Assembly: GCF_000377625.1 (NCBI RefSeq)
Contig: NZ_KB898326.1
Coordinates: 236,910-300,909 of the forward strand
Direction of reading: 5' to 3'
From: Prevotella veroralis DSM 19559 = JCM 6290
Lineage (GTDB): Bacteria; Bacteroidota; Bacteroidia; Bacteroidales; Bacteroidaceae
Length of the DNA: 64,000 bases
Within the stretch, counting starts at the first letter, position 1. Each line of letters starts with the position of its first letter. Of this stretch, positions 29,420-37,415 are shown one piece after another. The position numbers and the translations under genes were made by a program. The notes beneath the pieces were generated by a model. It saw nothing but the letters and a program-made list of their open reading frames with translations, was not told where the DNA came from and did not search any database.

Positions 29420-30640
29420 ATGAAGGAAAACAAACTGAAAGTATCGTTCTTCGTTCAGGCGAAACGAACCGACAAGAAAGGACTTGTGCCTGTCATCGGG
29501 CGCATCTCCGTGGGCAGAACCCATTCGGGATTCTCCACCAAGTGTAAGACTCCGCTCACTCTTTGGGACAGCCGTAAGCAAAGGCTCGTCGGCAAGAGTG
29601 CAATGGCAGTGTCCGTCAATCAGAAACTCGGTGAATGCACCGCACTCATCCACGCGCGCTTTCACGAACTCAGTGAAAGAGGAGAATGCTTTACCGCCAC
29701 AGACGTGAGGGATGCCTATCAGGGGCAAATCCACCGCCAAACCCTGCTCTTGGAGAGTTTTGGGGAGTATCTCACACAGACAAAGGAGCGCATAGGCATC
29801 GACCGAGCCCTAAAGACGTTCAAACTTCGTACCTACCAGCTCTCCCTGCTCCGTGAGTATGTGCAGAAAAAGCATAAAGTAAGCGATATTCCCCTTTCAC
29901 AGTTGGATAAAGCCTTTATCGTTGGCTTTGAGTACTATCTCACCATCGACCGCAGACTGAAACGCAGCAGCATATCGAGTGCCTTGTCCACCTTGCAGAC
30001 CATCGTCCGCATGGCACTGAAGAAAGGTGTGCTGGACTTCTATCCTTTCTTGGGCTATAGTTACGAGCGACCAAAGGGTGAACCGAGAAGCATCACGAAG
30101 GAAGAACTTGAGCGCATCATCGACTTGGAGATTGAATGGACGAACTACCGCGTTGTTCGTGATTTGTTCGTGTTCTCCTGCTTTTCAGGGCTGGCTATCT
30201 CCGATGTCCGTAATCTTCGGGAGGAAAATATCGTCTTGGAAGAGGGTGAACTCTGCATCAAGGGCAGGCGAATGAAGACCAAAACTCCGTATCGTGTACA
30301 GGTGCTTCCCCCTGCGCTGACTATCATGAATCGTTATAGAGGGATAAGGGCAGGCTTTGTCTTTGACGTTCCAACCACTGACGTTATCCTCAATGGCATG
30401 CACTATATACAGCGAAATATCGGTATGGAAACTCCGCTGACCTTTCACATGGCAAGACACACCTTTGCATCGCTTATCACGCTTTCGGCAGGTGTACCTA
30501 TAGAAACGGTGAGCCGTATGCTCGGACACACCAACCTGAGAACAACACAGATATATGCAACGGTTTCCTCCGAGAGAATACATCGGGATATGCAGATAGT
30601 GCAGCAGCGAATACAAGATACATTCACTTTAAAACTTTGA
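29420..30640 (+). CDS. Tyrosine recombinase 1 of a tandem pair
   Basis: 406 residues. An arm-binding-like N-terminus and SAM-like core-binding domain (about 95-200) precede the catalytic domain. The first Arg lies in FSCFSGLAISDVRNL, HxxR is HMARHTFASL, the third motif is LGHTNLRTTQ, and the Tyr nucleophile is in TTQIYATVSS. It should cut and rejoin DNA at the element ends. The next gene encodes a second, related recombinase five bases downstream, so both are probably needed. Confidence 0.93.
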   Translation: MKENKLKVSFFVQAKRTDKKGLVPVIGRISVGRTHSGFSTKCKTPLTLWDSRKQRLVGKSAMAVSVNQKLGECTALIHARFHELSERGECFTATDVRDAYQGQIHRQTLLLESFGEYLTQTKERIGIDRALKTFKLRTYQLSLLREYVQKKHKVSDIPLSQLDKAFIVGFEYYLTIDRRLKRSSISSALSTLQTIVRMALKKGVLDFYPFLGYSYERPKGEPRSITKEELERIIDLEIEWTNYRVVRDLFVFSCFSGLAISDVRNLREENIVLEEGELCIKGRRMKTKTPYRVQVLPPALTIMNRYRGIRAGFVFDVPTTDVILNGMHYIQRNIGMETPLTFHMARHTFASLITLSAGVPIETVSRMLGHTNLRTTQIYATVSSERIHRDMQIVQQRIQDTFTLKL

Positions 30641-30644
30641 CATC

Positions 30645-31913
30645 ATGGCACGTAGCACATTCAAGACACTCTTTTATATCAATTGCTCCAAAGAGAAAAA
30701 GAACGGCAAATGCCCGATTATGGGACGTATCACCATAGACGGAGAGCAGGTGCAATACAGCACAGGCAAGGAAATCGCTCCCGAACTTTGGGATAGCCAT
30801 AAGGGACGATGCAAGGGAACAGGCGAAGAAACAAAAGAAATCAACCGCTATCTGCAGACCAAAGAGGAACAAGCCAAAGGCAAGTACCAAGAATTAGTCT
30901 GGCAACGTGGCTATATCACCGCCGAGTTGCTGAAACGTGAACTCATGGAAGAAGACAAGCCCAAAGGTTTTCTTTTGGAGGAAGCCCGACTATTTATTGA
31001 GGAAAAGCGTCCTTGTGTGGGAATAACGGTTGCCAAGCCGACCTTTGCCAACTACATCTATGCCACACAACTCATAGAGGCATATCTGCGTGAACGCTTG
31101 GGGCTGGAGGACATTCGCTACTCTCTGTTGGACTATGGTTTCATCGAAGGGATGGACTTCTACCTTAAATCAGAGCGCAACCTATCTCTTGCCACTATTC
31201 AGGTAGCGGTCATCTTCCTTAGGAAACTCATCGGCATCGGCCAGCAGAAGAAATATATCCGCATCGATCCGTTTGCAGACTACAAAGTAGAACTGCCACA
31301 CCGAACACGCAGATATCTTACAACGGAAGAATTGCAACGACTATTGCTAACACCCATCATTGACAGGCAGTTTGAGCGAGCAAGGCAACTCTTCCTTTTC
31401 TGCGCCTTCACCGGTTTGGCTCGTGTGGATATGCAACGGCTCAAACCGAAGCATATCATCCATAATGCTGACGGCACGGAGGAAATACGCATCAAAAGGC
31501 AGAAAACGGATGTAGAGGCGATTATCCCACTTCTGCCCATTGCCAAACAAATCCTTTCGCTCTATATCAAAGACAAGAAAGCGGACGACTTGATATTCCC
31601 TAATCTCACAATAAGAAAAGCATCCTTTGCGTGTGTGAACATTGGGCAGATATGCCGGATAGAGAAAGGCTTGACCTTTCACATGGCTCGCCACACATTC
31701 TCGACCACGATTTGTCTTTCCAATGGTATTTCGATGGAGACGCTCAGCAAGATGCTCGGGCACAGCAATATCGGTACGACACAAATCTACGGAAAGATAA
31801 CCAACCACAAGATACGGGAAGATATGACCGCACTCACTGACAGAGAGCATTCAGCCTTTGAAGAATATTGTGAGTCGATAGCACGGCAGAAAGTGCCACT
31901 GCAACAAGCATAA
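30645..31913 (+). CDS. Tyrosine recombinase 2 of a tandem pair
   Basis: 422 residues with the same layout as the upstream enzyme: FCAFTGLARVDMQRL (catalytic Arg), HMARHTFSTTI, LGHSNIGTTQ and the Tyr in TTQIYGKITN. It is a paralogue rather than a copy. Tandem recombinases with four-base spacing are common in Bacteroidetes mobilisable elements. Confidence 0.93.
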   Translation: MARSTFKTLFYINCSKEKKNGKCPIMGRITIDGEQVQYSTGKEIAPELWDSHKGRCKGTGEETKEINRYLQTKEEQAKGKYQELVWQRGYITAELLKRELMEEDKPKGFLLEEARLFIEEKRPCVGITVAKPTFANYIYATQLIEAYLRERLGLEDIRYSLLDYGFIEGMDFYLKSERNLSLATIQVAVIFLRKLIGIGQQKKYIRIDPFADYKVELPHRTRRYLTTEELQRLLLTPIIDRQFERARQLFLFCAFTGLARVDMQRLKPKHIIHNADGTEEIRIKRQKTDVEAIIPLLPIAKQILSLYIKDKKADDLIFPNLTIRKASFACVNIGQICRIEKGLTFHMARHTFSTTICLSNGISMETLSKMLGHSNIGTTQIYGKITNHKIREDMTALTDREHSAFEEYCESIARQKVPLQQA

Positions 31914-31964
31914 AAGGAAGGAATTGCCAAACATATATTATTCACGATTGAAAAACAAACGGTT

Positions 31965-32450
31965 ATGAAAGAGAACAACAAACAGGAACTTTCCTACTTT
32001 CGATTGAAGTTAAGAAGTTACATGAGTGAGCATCACCCCGAAAAGTTGCAAGATACGGAGTTTATCACTGCACGAGCAGATATGGCTCTCACTGTTTACT
32101 GCGATGCTGTAGCACAAGGCTTTACACACATTGAAGCGGAGAGTATGGCAAGTGAGGTCTTGCATCAGGGCTTGCACTTTTCCAAGTATGATACGCTTGT
32201 ATCCGTGTTGGAAAACGAGTTTGAAAGGAAACTTCCTGCACCGCTCCCAGAGAAACTCGTACCTATACTGTTGTCGAACAAGGCTATTCAAGCCACATTC
32301 GACAAATTCGGTTTGACGGACATATTGGCTTCTGACGAGCAATACGGCCGTCTTTACACCGAACTCACAGGCACAATAGTGCTGCTCATCGAGAGCAACA
32401 ACCTACCAACAATCAGACTGACAGAGGAAGCAAGCCCGAAGGCGTTGTAA
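31965..32450 (+). CDS. DUF1896-family protein
   Basis: 161 residues, helical. FRLKLRSYMSEHHPEKL near the start and QGLHFSKYDTLVSVLENEF in the middle match the DUF1896 proteins carried by Bacteroidetes conjugative transposons, usually near topB and the big helicase. The function is unknown. It follows the recombinases and is ended by the terminator at 32534. Confidence 0.8.
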   Translation: MKENNKQELSYFRLKLRSYMSEHHPEKLQDTEFITARADMALTVYCDAVAQGFTHIEAESMASEVLHQGLHFSKYDTLVSVLENEFERKLPAPLPEKLVPILLSNKAIQATFDKFGLTDILASDEQYGRLYTELTGTIVLLIESNNLPTIRLTEEASPKAL

Positions 32451-32533
32451 GCAAAGGCGCACGCAAAGTCCCTGATGCCGTTTCTTATCGTGCAAAGGTA
32501 CAACGGCAGCCTGTCTGCCCTGACAAGGTCAAG

Positions 32534-32580
32534 TCCTGCGGATGGAGAGAAGAATCTCCACCGCAGGATTTTTCTTTTTC
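32534..32580 (+). terminator. Rho-independent terminator after DUF1896
   Basis: TCCTGCGG and GGAGA pair with TCTCC and CGCAGGA through 32569, followed by TTTTTCTTTTT. Strong and well placed. Confidence 0.85.
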
Positions 32581-32750
32581 AAGGTGGTATTGCCATTTTC
32601 AATAGCCATGCGGTTGTATTCATCTCTCCCAACCTTGCAGGGCAGGGCTGCCGTAGAGAGTATAGGCACGACAAGAATACGGCATACTCAGGCTCTTTGG
32701 ACGCAAGGCGTAACAACCAACAACAGATAGGACTGACGATAATACGGACA

Positions 32751-32880
32751 ATCTGTTGTTTGTACAATTTGTTGTCATGACTATCTGTTGTCAAAACTAT
32801 ATATCGTCAAAATAATCTATCGATAAAACTATCTATCGATAGTTCTACATATCGATTTGTCGAACTATCGAACTGTCGAG
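32751..32880. repeat. Cluster of short direct and inverted repeats
   Basis: ATCTGTTGT-type units occur three times (about 32751-32792), followed by repeated ATCTATCGATA and TATCGATTTGTCGAAC units with AT-rich spacing. It looks like an array of protein-binding sites. Together with 33024-33147 it fills the gene-free interval 32451-33314. Confidence 0.6.
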
Positions 32881-33023
32881 AGAATAATTGCTATGTGATA
32901 AAAGGAAAGAACCGGCACCTCTTCTCATTACCGCAATCATACCATTCTTATACAGAACATAAGAGTTTTTCTGCGGCGACTCCAAATCTGATGGGGAAAG
33001 CTACCAGCCTTTGCGCTTAAAGA

Positions 33024-33147
33024 TTAGGAGCTTTCTATGAAAAGCTTATAAGCAATCTATAAAAAGCTTATAAGTAATCTGACAAAAGCTTATAAGTAAT
33101 TTACAAAAAGCTTAAGAGCTTTTTAATGAAAGCTTAGGAGCTTTTCT
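33024..33147. repeat. Iteron-like array of AAAAGCTTATAAGTAATCT units
   Basis: Three close copies of AAAAGCTTATAAGYAAT at 33040, 33062 and 33084, about 22 bases apart, flanked by half units built on AGCTTAGGAGCTTTT. The regular helical phasing suggests a nucleoprotein site (origin, excision enhancer or regulator array). Confidence 0.7.
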
Positions 33148-33314
33148 GACTGATAGACTAACTTCTCTTCTCTTCCTTCTATTTCCCTGCTTTTCCTCAT
33201 TTCTTGCAGCGGTGCTTCCGAGGGTTTACTTTTGCACTCAATAAGTACGGCAATGGACTGCATATTAGTTCGTTTGCCGAGTAACAATAAAGTAATCAAA
33301 ACAAAATCAAGGAA

Positions 33315-33584
33315 ATGGAACTCATTATCATCGACCGCAAAGCGTGGGAGCGGCACAGCTCCGACTTTGCAGACTTTATTCATCGTATCGAACAACTCAT
33401 CGGCAATCCGCCCGAAAAGGACGATTGGCTCGACAACGAAGCCGTATGTCGCAGACTCGGCATCAGCAAACGTACCCTGCAATCTTATCGGGATACAGGC
33501 AGAATACCCTTTTCCATCATTGGGCATAAATGTTATTACAAGGAGAGTGACATCACAAATTTACTGAACGCAAACAATGAATGA
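33315..33584 (+). CDS. Helix-turn-helix protein of the inner element
   Basis: 89 residues. Residues 35-80 form an excisionase/MerR-like HTH (DNEAVCRRLGISKRTLQSYRDTG, then IPFSIIGHKCYYKESDI). The next gene, three bases on, encodes a paralogous HTH protein. Probable excision or regulatory factors. Confidence 0.8.
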   Translation: MELIIIDRKAWERHSSDFADFIHRIEQLIGNPPEKDDWLDNEAVCRRLGISKRTLQSYRDTGRIPFSIIGHKCYYKESDITNLLNANNE

Positions 33585-33587
33585 ATT

Positions 33588-33902
33588 ATGTCGGAGAATG
33601 AAATCATTACACAGCAAGACCCTCAAATGCAGATGTTTGCACAACTGATGGAGGGTACTTTGAAGAAACTGGAGCGTTATTGTTCTACAGCCCGACCGAT
33701 GTTAGGCGGAGAGGTTTACCTCACTGGCGAGGAGGTTTGCAGTCTGTTACGTCTGAGTACCCGCACACTTCAGGACTATCGGGACAGCGGAACGATAGCC
33801 TACTGCAAAATCGGAGGCAAGATACTTTACAGGCAAAGCGACATACAAGCTATGCTCGAAAGACATTATAACGCAATACCCAAGAAATTATGGCAAGAAT
33901 AG
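33588..33902 (+). CDS. Second helix-turn-helix protein
   Basis: 104 residues. The HTH is at about 48-95 (TGEEVCSLLRLSTRTLQDYRDSG, then KIGGKILYRQSDIQAML). It is a clear paralogue of the preceding protein with a longer N-terminus, and overlaps the start of the DUF3408 gene by 13 bases. Confidence 0.8.
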   Translation: MSENEIITQQDPQMQMFAQLMEGTLKKLERYCSTARPMLGGEVYLTGEEVCSLLRLSTRTLQDYRDSGTIAYCKIGGKILYRQSDIQAMLERHYNAIPKKLWQE

Positions 33903-34396
33903 ATGAACAAAGGAAACAACGTCTGGAACAAGCCCTTCGAGATATGGGCAATTATGGCGTTAAGCTCCGCAAGCCCGAAGAGTTGCCCGATTTTGACCAG
34001 CCGATAGATTATGAAGAGGAAAAGAAAAGATTTGAGCCTGTTAAAGTTGAGGAACAAAATGACAAGGAGAGCCACAAGGACTATTCTCAACCGTCCTATC
34101 AAGAAACAGAGTTGTCACCAACGGAAAGGGCTACTTCTATCGAAGAGAATTATCAACGAATGGGAAAAACAAAGGACAGGAAGCAATTATCCGAGTTTCA
34201 GGGGAAATATCTCCAGCCCTTTCGCAACAGCCACCGCAAAGCCGTGTATGTATCAGAGGAAACTCAACGAAAGTTGGACTTCGTGGTGAGGAAAATCGGT
34301 GAGCAGGGAGCAAGCGTTTCTGGATATGTGGAGCAGGTGCTTCGAGAACATCTCGACCAATACAAAGATGATGTGGAAAGATGGCGGAAACTCTGA
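33890..34396 (+). CDS. DUF3408-family mobilisation-associated protein
   Basis: 168 residues. A charged, disordered N-terminal half is followed by a C-terminal ribbon-helix-helix-like domain (KAVYVSEETQRKLDFVVRK, then GASVSGYVEQVLREHLDQY). DUF3408 proteins are carried near mob/tra genes of Bacteroidetes conjugative transposons. Here the expected ParA or relaxase gene does not follow; the cargo begins instead. Confidence 0.8.
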   Translation: MARIDEQRKQRLEQALRDMGNYGVKLRKPEELPDFDQPIDYEEEKKRFEPVKVEEQNDKESHKDYSQPSYQETELSPTERATSIEENYQRMGKTKDRKQLSEFQGKYLQPFRNSHRKAVYVSEETQRKLDFVVRKIGEQGASVSGYVEQVLREHLDQYKDDVERWRKL

Positions 34397-34503
34397 AGTA
34401 CTGCATTCCTCGAATGCAAGCCTACGCTGAGTTACTGTATTCAGTGAATGCAGTAACACGGCATGGGCTTATAATCCCATTTTCTACATCAGCAAGGTGT
34501 GTC

Positions 34504-34535
34504 TTTGTACCACAAATTGCCATTTGTACCACAAA
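34504..34535. repeat. Direct repeat TTTGTACCACAAA x2 (possible transfer-origin region)
   Basis: TTTGTACCACAAA at 34504-34516 and 34523-34535, each itself a TTTGT/ACAAA palindrome, followed by a CCTTGCCCCGAAGGGG segment. In the 34397-34693 gap. A transfer origin or regulator site is plausible but unproven. Confidence 0.4.
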
Positions 34536-34603
34536 GACCCTTGCCCCGAAGGGGGGATTAAATCACTCCAAAGTCGTGATTAGAAAAACAAAAATAAGAG
34601 AAT

Positions 34604-34648
34604 ATGGCAAGCGATAAATCAAGGAAAAGAGTAGTGAAAAAGCAGTGA
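34604..34648 (+). pseudogene. Possible start of a truncated mobile-element gene
   Basis: ATG at 34604 opens a 14-residue frame (MASDKSRKRVVKKQ) and then stops. The basic composition looks like the start of a mobilisation-type protein cut off where the cargo begins. Weak evidence. Confidence 0.25.
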
Positions 34649-34693
34649 GTTTAACCATTGACTATCGAGAGAGATAAGGAATGTGCGATGGAA

Positions 34694-35176
34694 TTAGATG
34701 TCCCCAAGCATTTTTTGCAGCAGATTGCCCGATGTTCGAGTTATCTGGAAATCCACCGTTTGGTTTTCTACAGTTTTTATGTCGGCTGACTTGAAACGGC
34801 ATAGTGCTTCCTGGCGCTCCAATGTGTCACGGACGGAAGAAAGGTCTCGTATCTGTCCTGCAAACGTTCTATATGGAGATTGCAGACAAATTATTTGTCC
34901 CTTCACTTTGTTTGGGCGTTTGTTCTCAAACTTAAGCAAGATGGTTATATTCGTGCTGTCCACTGGTGTGGTTGCCGTTTTGTGTATGGTAGCCGTACCC
35001 GAATATACTTGTTTATAGGGTAGGAAATAGGCTACAGCAAAAAGACAAAGCAACACCATTCCGATGGCGGTAATGCCATAACGGATAAGCGAGGAGGGTA
35101 TCTGTCCCACGATACTACGAACTTTCTCGCTGCGAAGTTCAAAACTCCGTTCCTGTTTCTTTTCCTGGTCTTCCAT
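34694..35176 (-). CDS. Short HlyD-like membrane protein of a peptide exporter
   Basis: 160 residues: a cytoplasmic N-terminus, one membrane segment near 35-55 (GITAIGMVLLCLFAVAYFL), then a periplasmic beta-rich domain with no long coiled coil. It starts one base after the exporter gene stop. Much shorter than a classic HlyD adaptor, but such short partners accompany C39-type exporters in Bacteroidetes. Last gene of the RiPP operon. Confidence 0.7.
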   Translation of the reverse strand: MEDQEKKQERSFELRSEKVRSIVGQIPSSLIRYGITAIGMVLLCLFAVAYFLPYKQVYSGTATIHKTATTPVDSTNITILLKFENKRPNKVKGQIICLQSPYRTFAGQIRDLSSVRDTLERQEALCRFKSADIKTVENQTVDFQITRTSGNLLQKMLGDI

Positions 35177-35177
35177 A

Positions 35178-37406
35178 TCAGTTACCCAATTCTAATTGAT
35201 TCTTTACTAAGGCAAAATATTTACCACGTTTAGCAGTCAGTTCCTCGTGTGTACCTACCTCTACAATTTTACCTTCATCCAAAACTACAATTTGGTCGGC
35301 ATCGCGAACAGTGGAAAGGCGGTGTGCCACTACTACAACTGTTTTTCCCTTGTAGAACTCCGAGAGGTTTTCTGTAATGGCTCGTTCATTGTTGGCATCT
35401 AGGGCATTGGTGGCTTCGTCCAAGAAGACGAACATCGGATTCTTATAGACTACCCTTGCAATCAAAATGCGTTGCCGTTGCCCCTGACTGATACCTTGTC
35501 CGTCTTGTCCAATCATTGTGTTGTAAGCCAAAGGAAGGGCTTCGATGTAGTCTGCGATGTTTGCTACACGGGCAGCATGACGGATACGTTCGATGTCGGG
35601 TTCATCGTCAGATATGGCGATGTTTCTCGCAATGGTATCGGAGAATAGATATCCCTCCTGCATCACCGCACCGCATTGGCTTCGCCACCAGCCGAGGTTG
35701 TATTCACTCAAATTGGCATTGCCTATCTGAATACTTCCGTTTAATGGCTCATAGAATCCCAAAAGGAGTTTTACGAGCGTTGTCTTTCCGCTTCCACTCG
35801 CTCCCACGATTGCCGTTACCTTGCCGTTGGGAATAGAAAGGTTGATATTCGATAAAATATTTATCGGACTGTATATATCATATTTGAAGGATAAGTCTTT
35901 TATCATGAGGGAATGTCCTTTAGTATTTTCGTCCGTATAGGCGGTACGTGTCCGTTCGACATTCTCCTCGTTGGTCTCGGTGTGGATTTCGTTCATGCGG
36001 TCAAGGCTGATGCTTACGTCTTGCCATGAGTAGATAAACTGAATAAGTTGTTCCACAGGGCTGTTGAGCTGTCCGATGATGTACTGTACCGCCAGCATCA
36101 TACCGAGTGTCATATTTCCGTGTATTACGGCTGTGGCTGCAAGTACGGTAATGAGGATGTTCTTCACCTCATTGATGGTGATGCTTCCTGCCTGTTGCAC
36201 TTGTTGCAGATTGAGCGATTGTAGATTGACCTTAAACAGGTCGGCTTGTACGTCCTCCCATTCCCAACGTTTGCGCTGCTCGCATCCTTGCAGCTTGATT
36301 TCCTGCATACCGCCTATGAGTTGGTAGGTAACGTTGCGGTTACGACCAGCCTGCTCGAAATACTTATAGTCCAGCTGTCTGCGCTTTTTGAGGAAGAGAA
36401 TTATCCAGCCTGCGTAAAGCGATGTCCCCAGGAGGAAGACAAAAAAGATGCCGAGATTATAGACTGCAAGGACGACACCGAAGACAATGAATGTGAAGAA
36501 AGAGAAGAGCAGGCTCAGACTGCTTGAGGTAAGGAACTGCTCCACACGTCGATGATCTTCAATGCGTTGCAAAAGGTCGCCCATCAGCTTGGTATCGAAG
36601 AACTTCATCGGTAGTTTCATCAGCTTGATGAAGAAGTCTGATATGAGCGAGATGTTGATACGGGTGGAGATGTGCAGGAGTATCTTGGAGCGGATAAACT
36701 CAATGGCTGTACGGCTGAAGAGGAGCATCATCTCAGCCAGCAGCACCAACCACACAAAGCCGACATCCTTTCCCCCTATACCTGTATCTACAATAGCTTG
36801 GGTGAGGAACGGGAAGACAAGTTGCAGGAGTGAGCCGAGTAACAAACCGAGAATGAGTTGCGTAAAGAAACGCTTGTATTTCTTGAGATAGCTCCAGAGA
36901 AATTTCACTCGCCTTTGAGTCGGCACTGCTTTCGTATCGTTTTGAGCATAGAATTGTTCTGTTGGTTCGAGGAGAAGAGCAATACCTTTCTCCTCGCCAT
37001 TGGTCTTGGTGCTTATCCAATGCTCGCAGAACTCCTCCTTGGTATAGGTTATAAGTCCTTTTCCAGGATCTGCCACATAAACTTCATATCGATTACCTCT
37101 GCGTTTCTTTATCTTATAAACAACCACAAAGTGGTTCTGGTTCCAATGAATGATGCAAGGTAAGGGAACTTCTGACGTAAGCGTGTCAAAACTCAAACGA
37201 CCTCCGATAGTTTTAAAGCCTATCTCCTCTGCTGCTTTGCTGATACCAAGAAGAGACACTCCATCTTTGCCTAAGGAACAGATTTTCCGCAATTGCTCCT
37301 TATCAGCTTGCTGTCCATAATGTTTGGCTATCATTGCCAAACAGGAAGGACCGCAATCCATAGCATCTCGCTGTCGTTTTATTGCAAAACTCATTATTAA
37401 AATCAA
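35178..37406 (-). CDS. C39-peptidase-containing ABC exporter (PCAT)
   Basis: 742 residues. An N-terminal C39 cysteine peptidase holds the catalytic Cys in DAMDCGPSC near residue 17, the His in NQNHFVVVYK and the Asp in VADPGKG. It is followed by a six-helix ABC membrane domain and an ATPase domain with GASGSGKTTLVKLL, the signature ISQGQRQRILIAR, Walker B FVFLDEATNALD and the H-loop VVVAHRLS. It cleaves GG-type leaders and exports the mature peptide. The substrate is most likely the precursor at 41149-41421. The next ATG (residue 5) is an equally good start. Confidence 0.95.
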   Translation of the reverse strand: MILIMSFAIKRQRDAMDCGPSCLAMIAKHYGQQADKEQLRKICSLGKDGVSLLGISKAAEEIGFKTIGGRLSFDTLTSEVPLPCIIHWNQNHFVVVYKIKKRRGNRYEVYVADPGKGLITYTKEEFCEHWISTKTNGEEKGIALLLEPTEQFYAQNDTKAVPTQRRVKFLWSYLKKYKRFFTQLILGLLLGSLLQLVFPFLTQAIVDTGIGGKDVGFVWLVLLAEMMLLFSRTAIEFIRSKILLHISTRINISLISDFFIKLMKLPMKFFDTKLMGDLLQRIEDHRRVEQFLTSSSLSLLFSFFTFIVFGVVLAVYNLGIFFVFLLGTSLYAGWIILFLKKRRQLDYKYFEQAGRNRNVTYQLIGGMQEIKLQGCEQRKRWEWEDVQADLFKVNLQSLNLQQVQQAGSITINEVKNILITVLAATAVIHGNMTLGMMLAVQYIIGQLNSPVEQLIQFIYSWQDVSISLDRMNEIHTETNEENVERTRTAYTDENTKGHSLMIKDLSFKYDIYSPINILSNINLSIPNGKVTAIVGASGSGKTTLVKLLLGFYEPLNGSIQIGNANLSEYNLGWWRSQCGAVMQEGYLFSDTIARNIAISDDEPDIERIRHAARVANIADYIEALPLAYNTMIGQDGQGISQGQRQRILIARVVYKNPMFVFLDEATNALDANNERAITENLSEFYKGKTVVVVAHRLSTVRDADQIVVLDEGKIVEVGTHEELTAKRGKYFALVKNQLELGN

Positions 37407-37415
37407 AAATTATTA

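Noticed and set aside
32475..32780. Plus-strand frame after DUF1896
   Set aside because: It runs through a strong terminator and repeat array and has no protein-like features.
33024..33147. Possible CRISPR or tRNA-like structure
   Set aside because: Spacers are too short and repeated, and no cloverleaf is formed.
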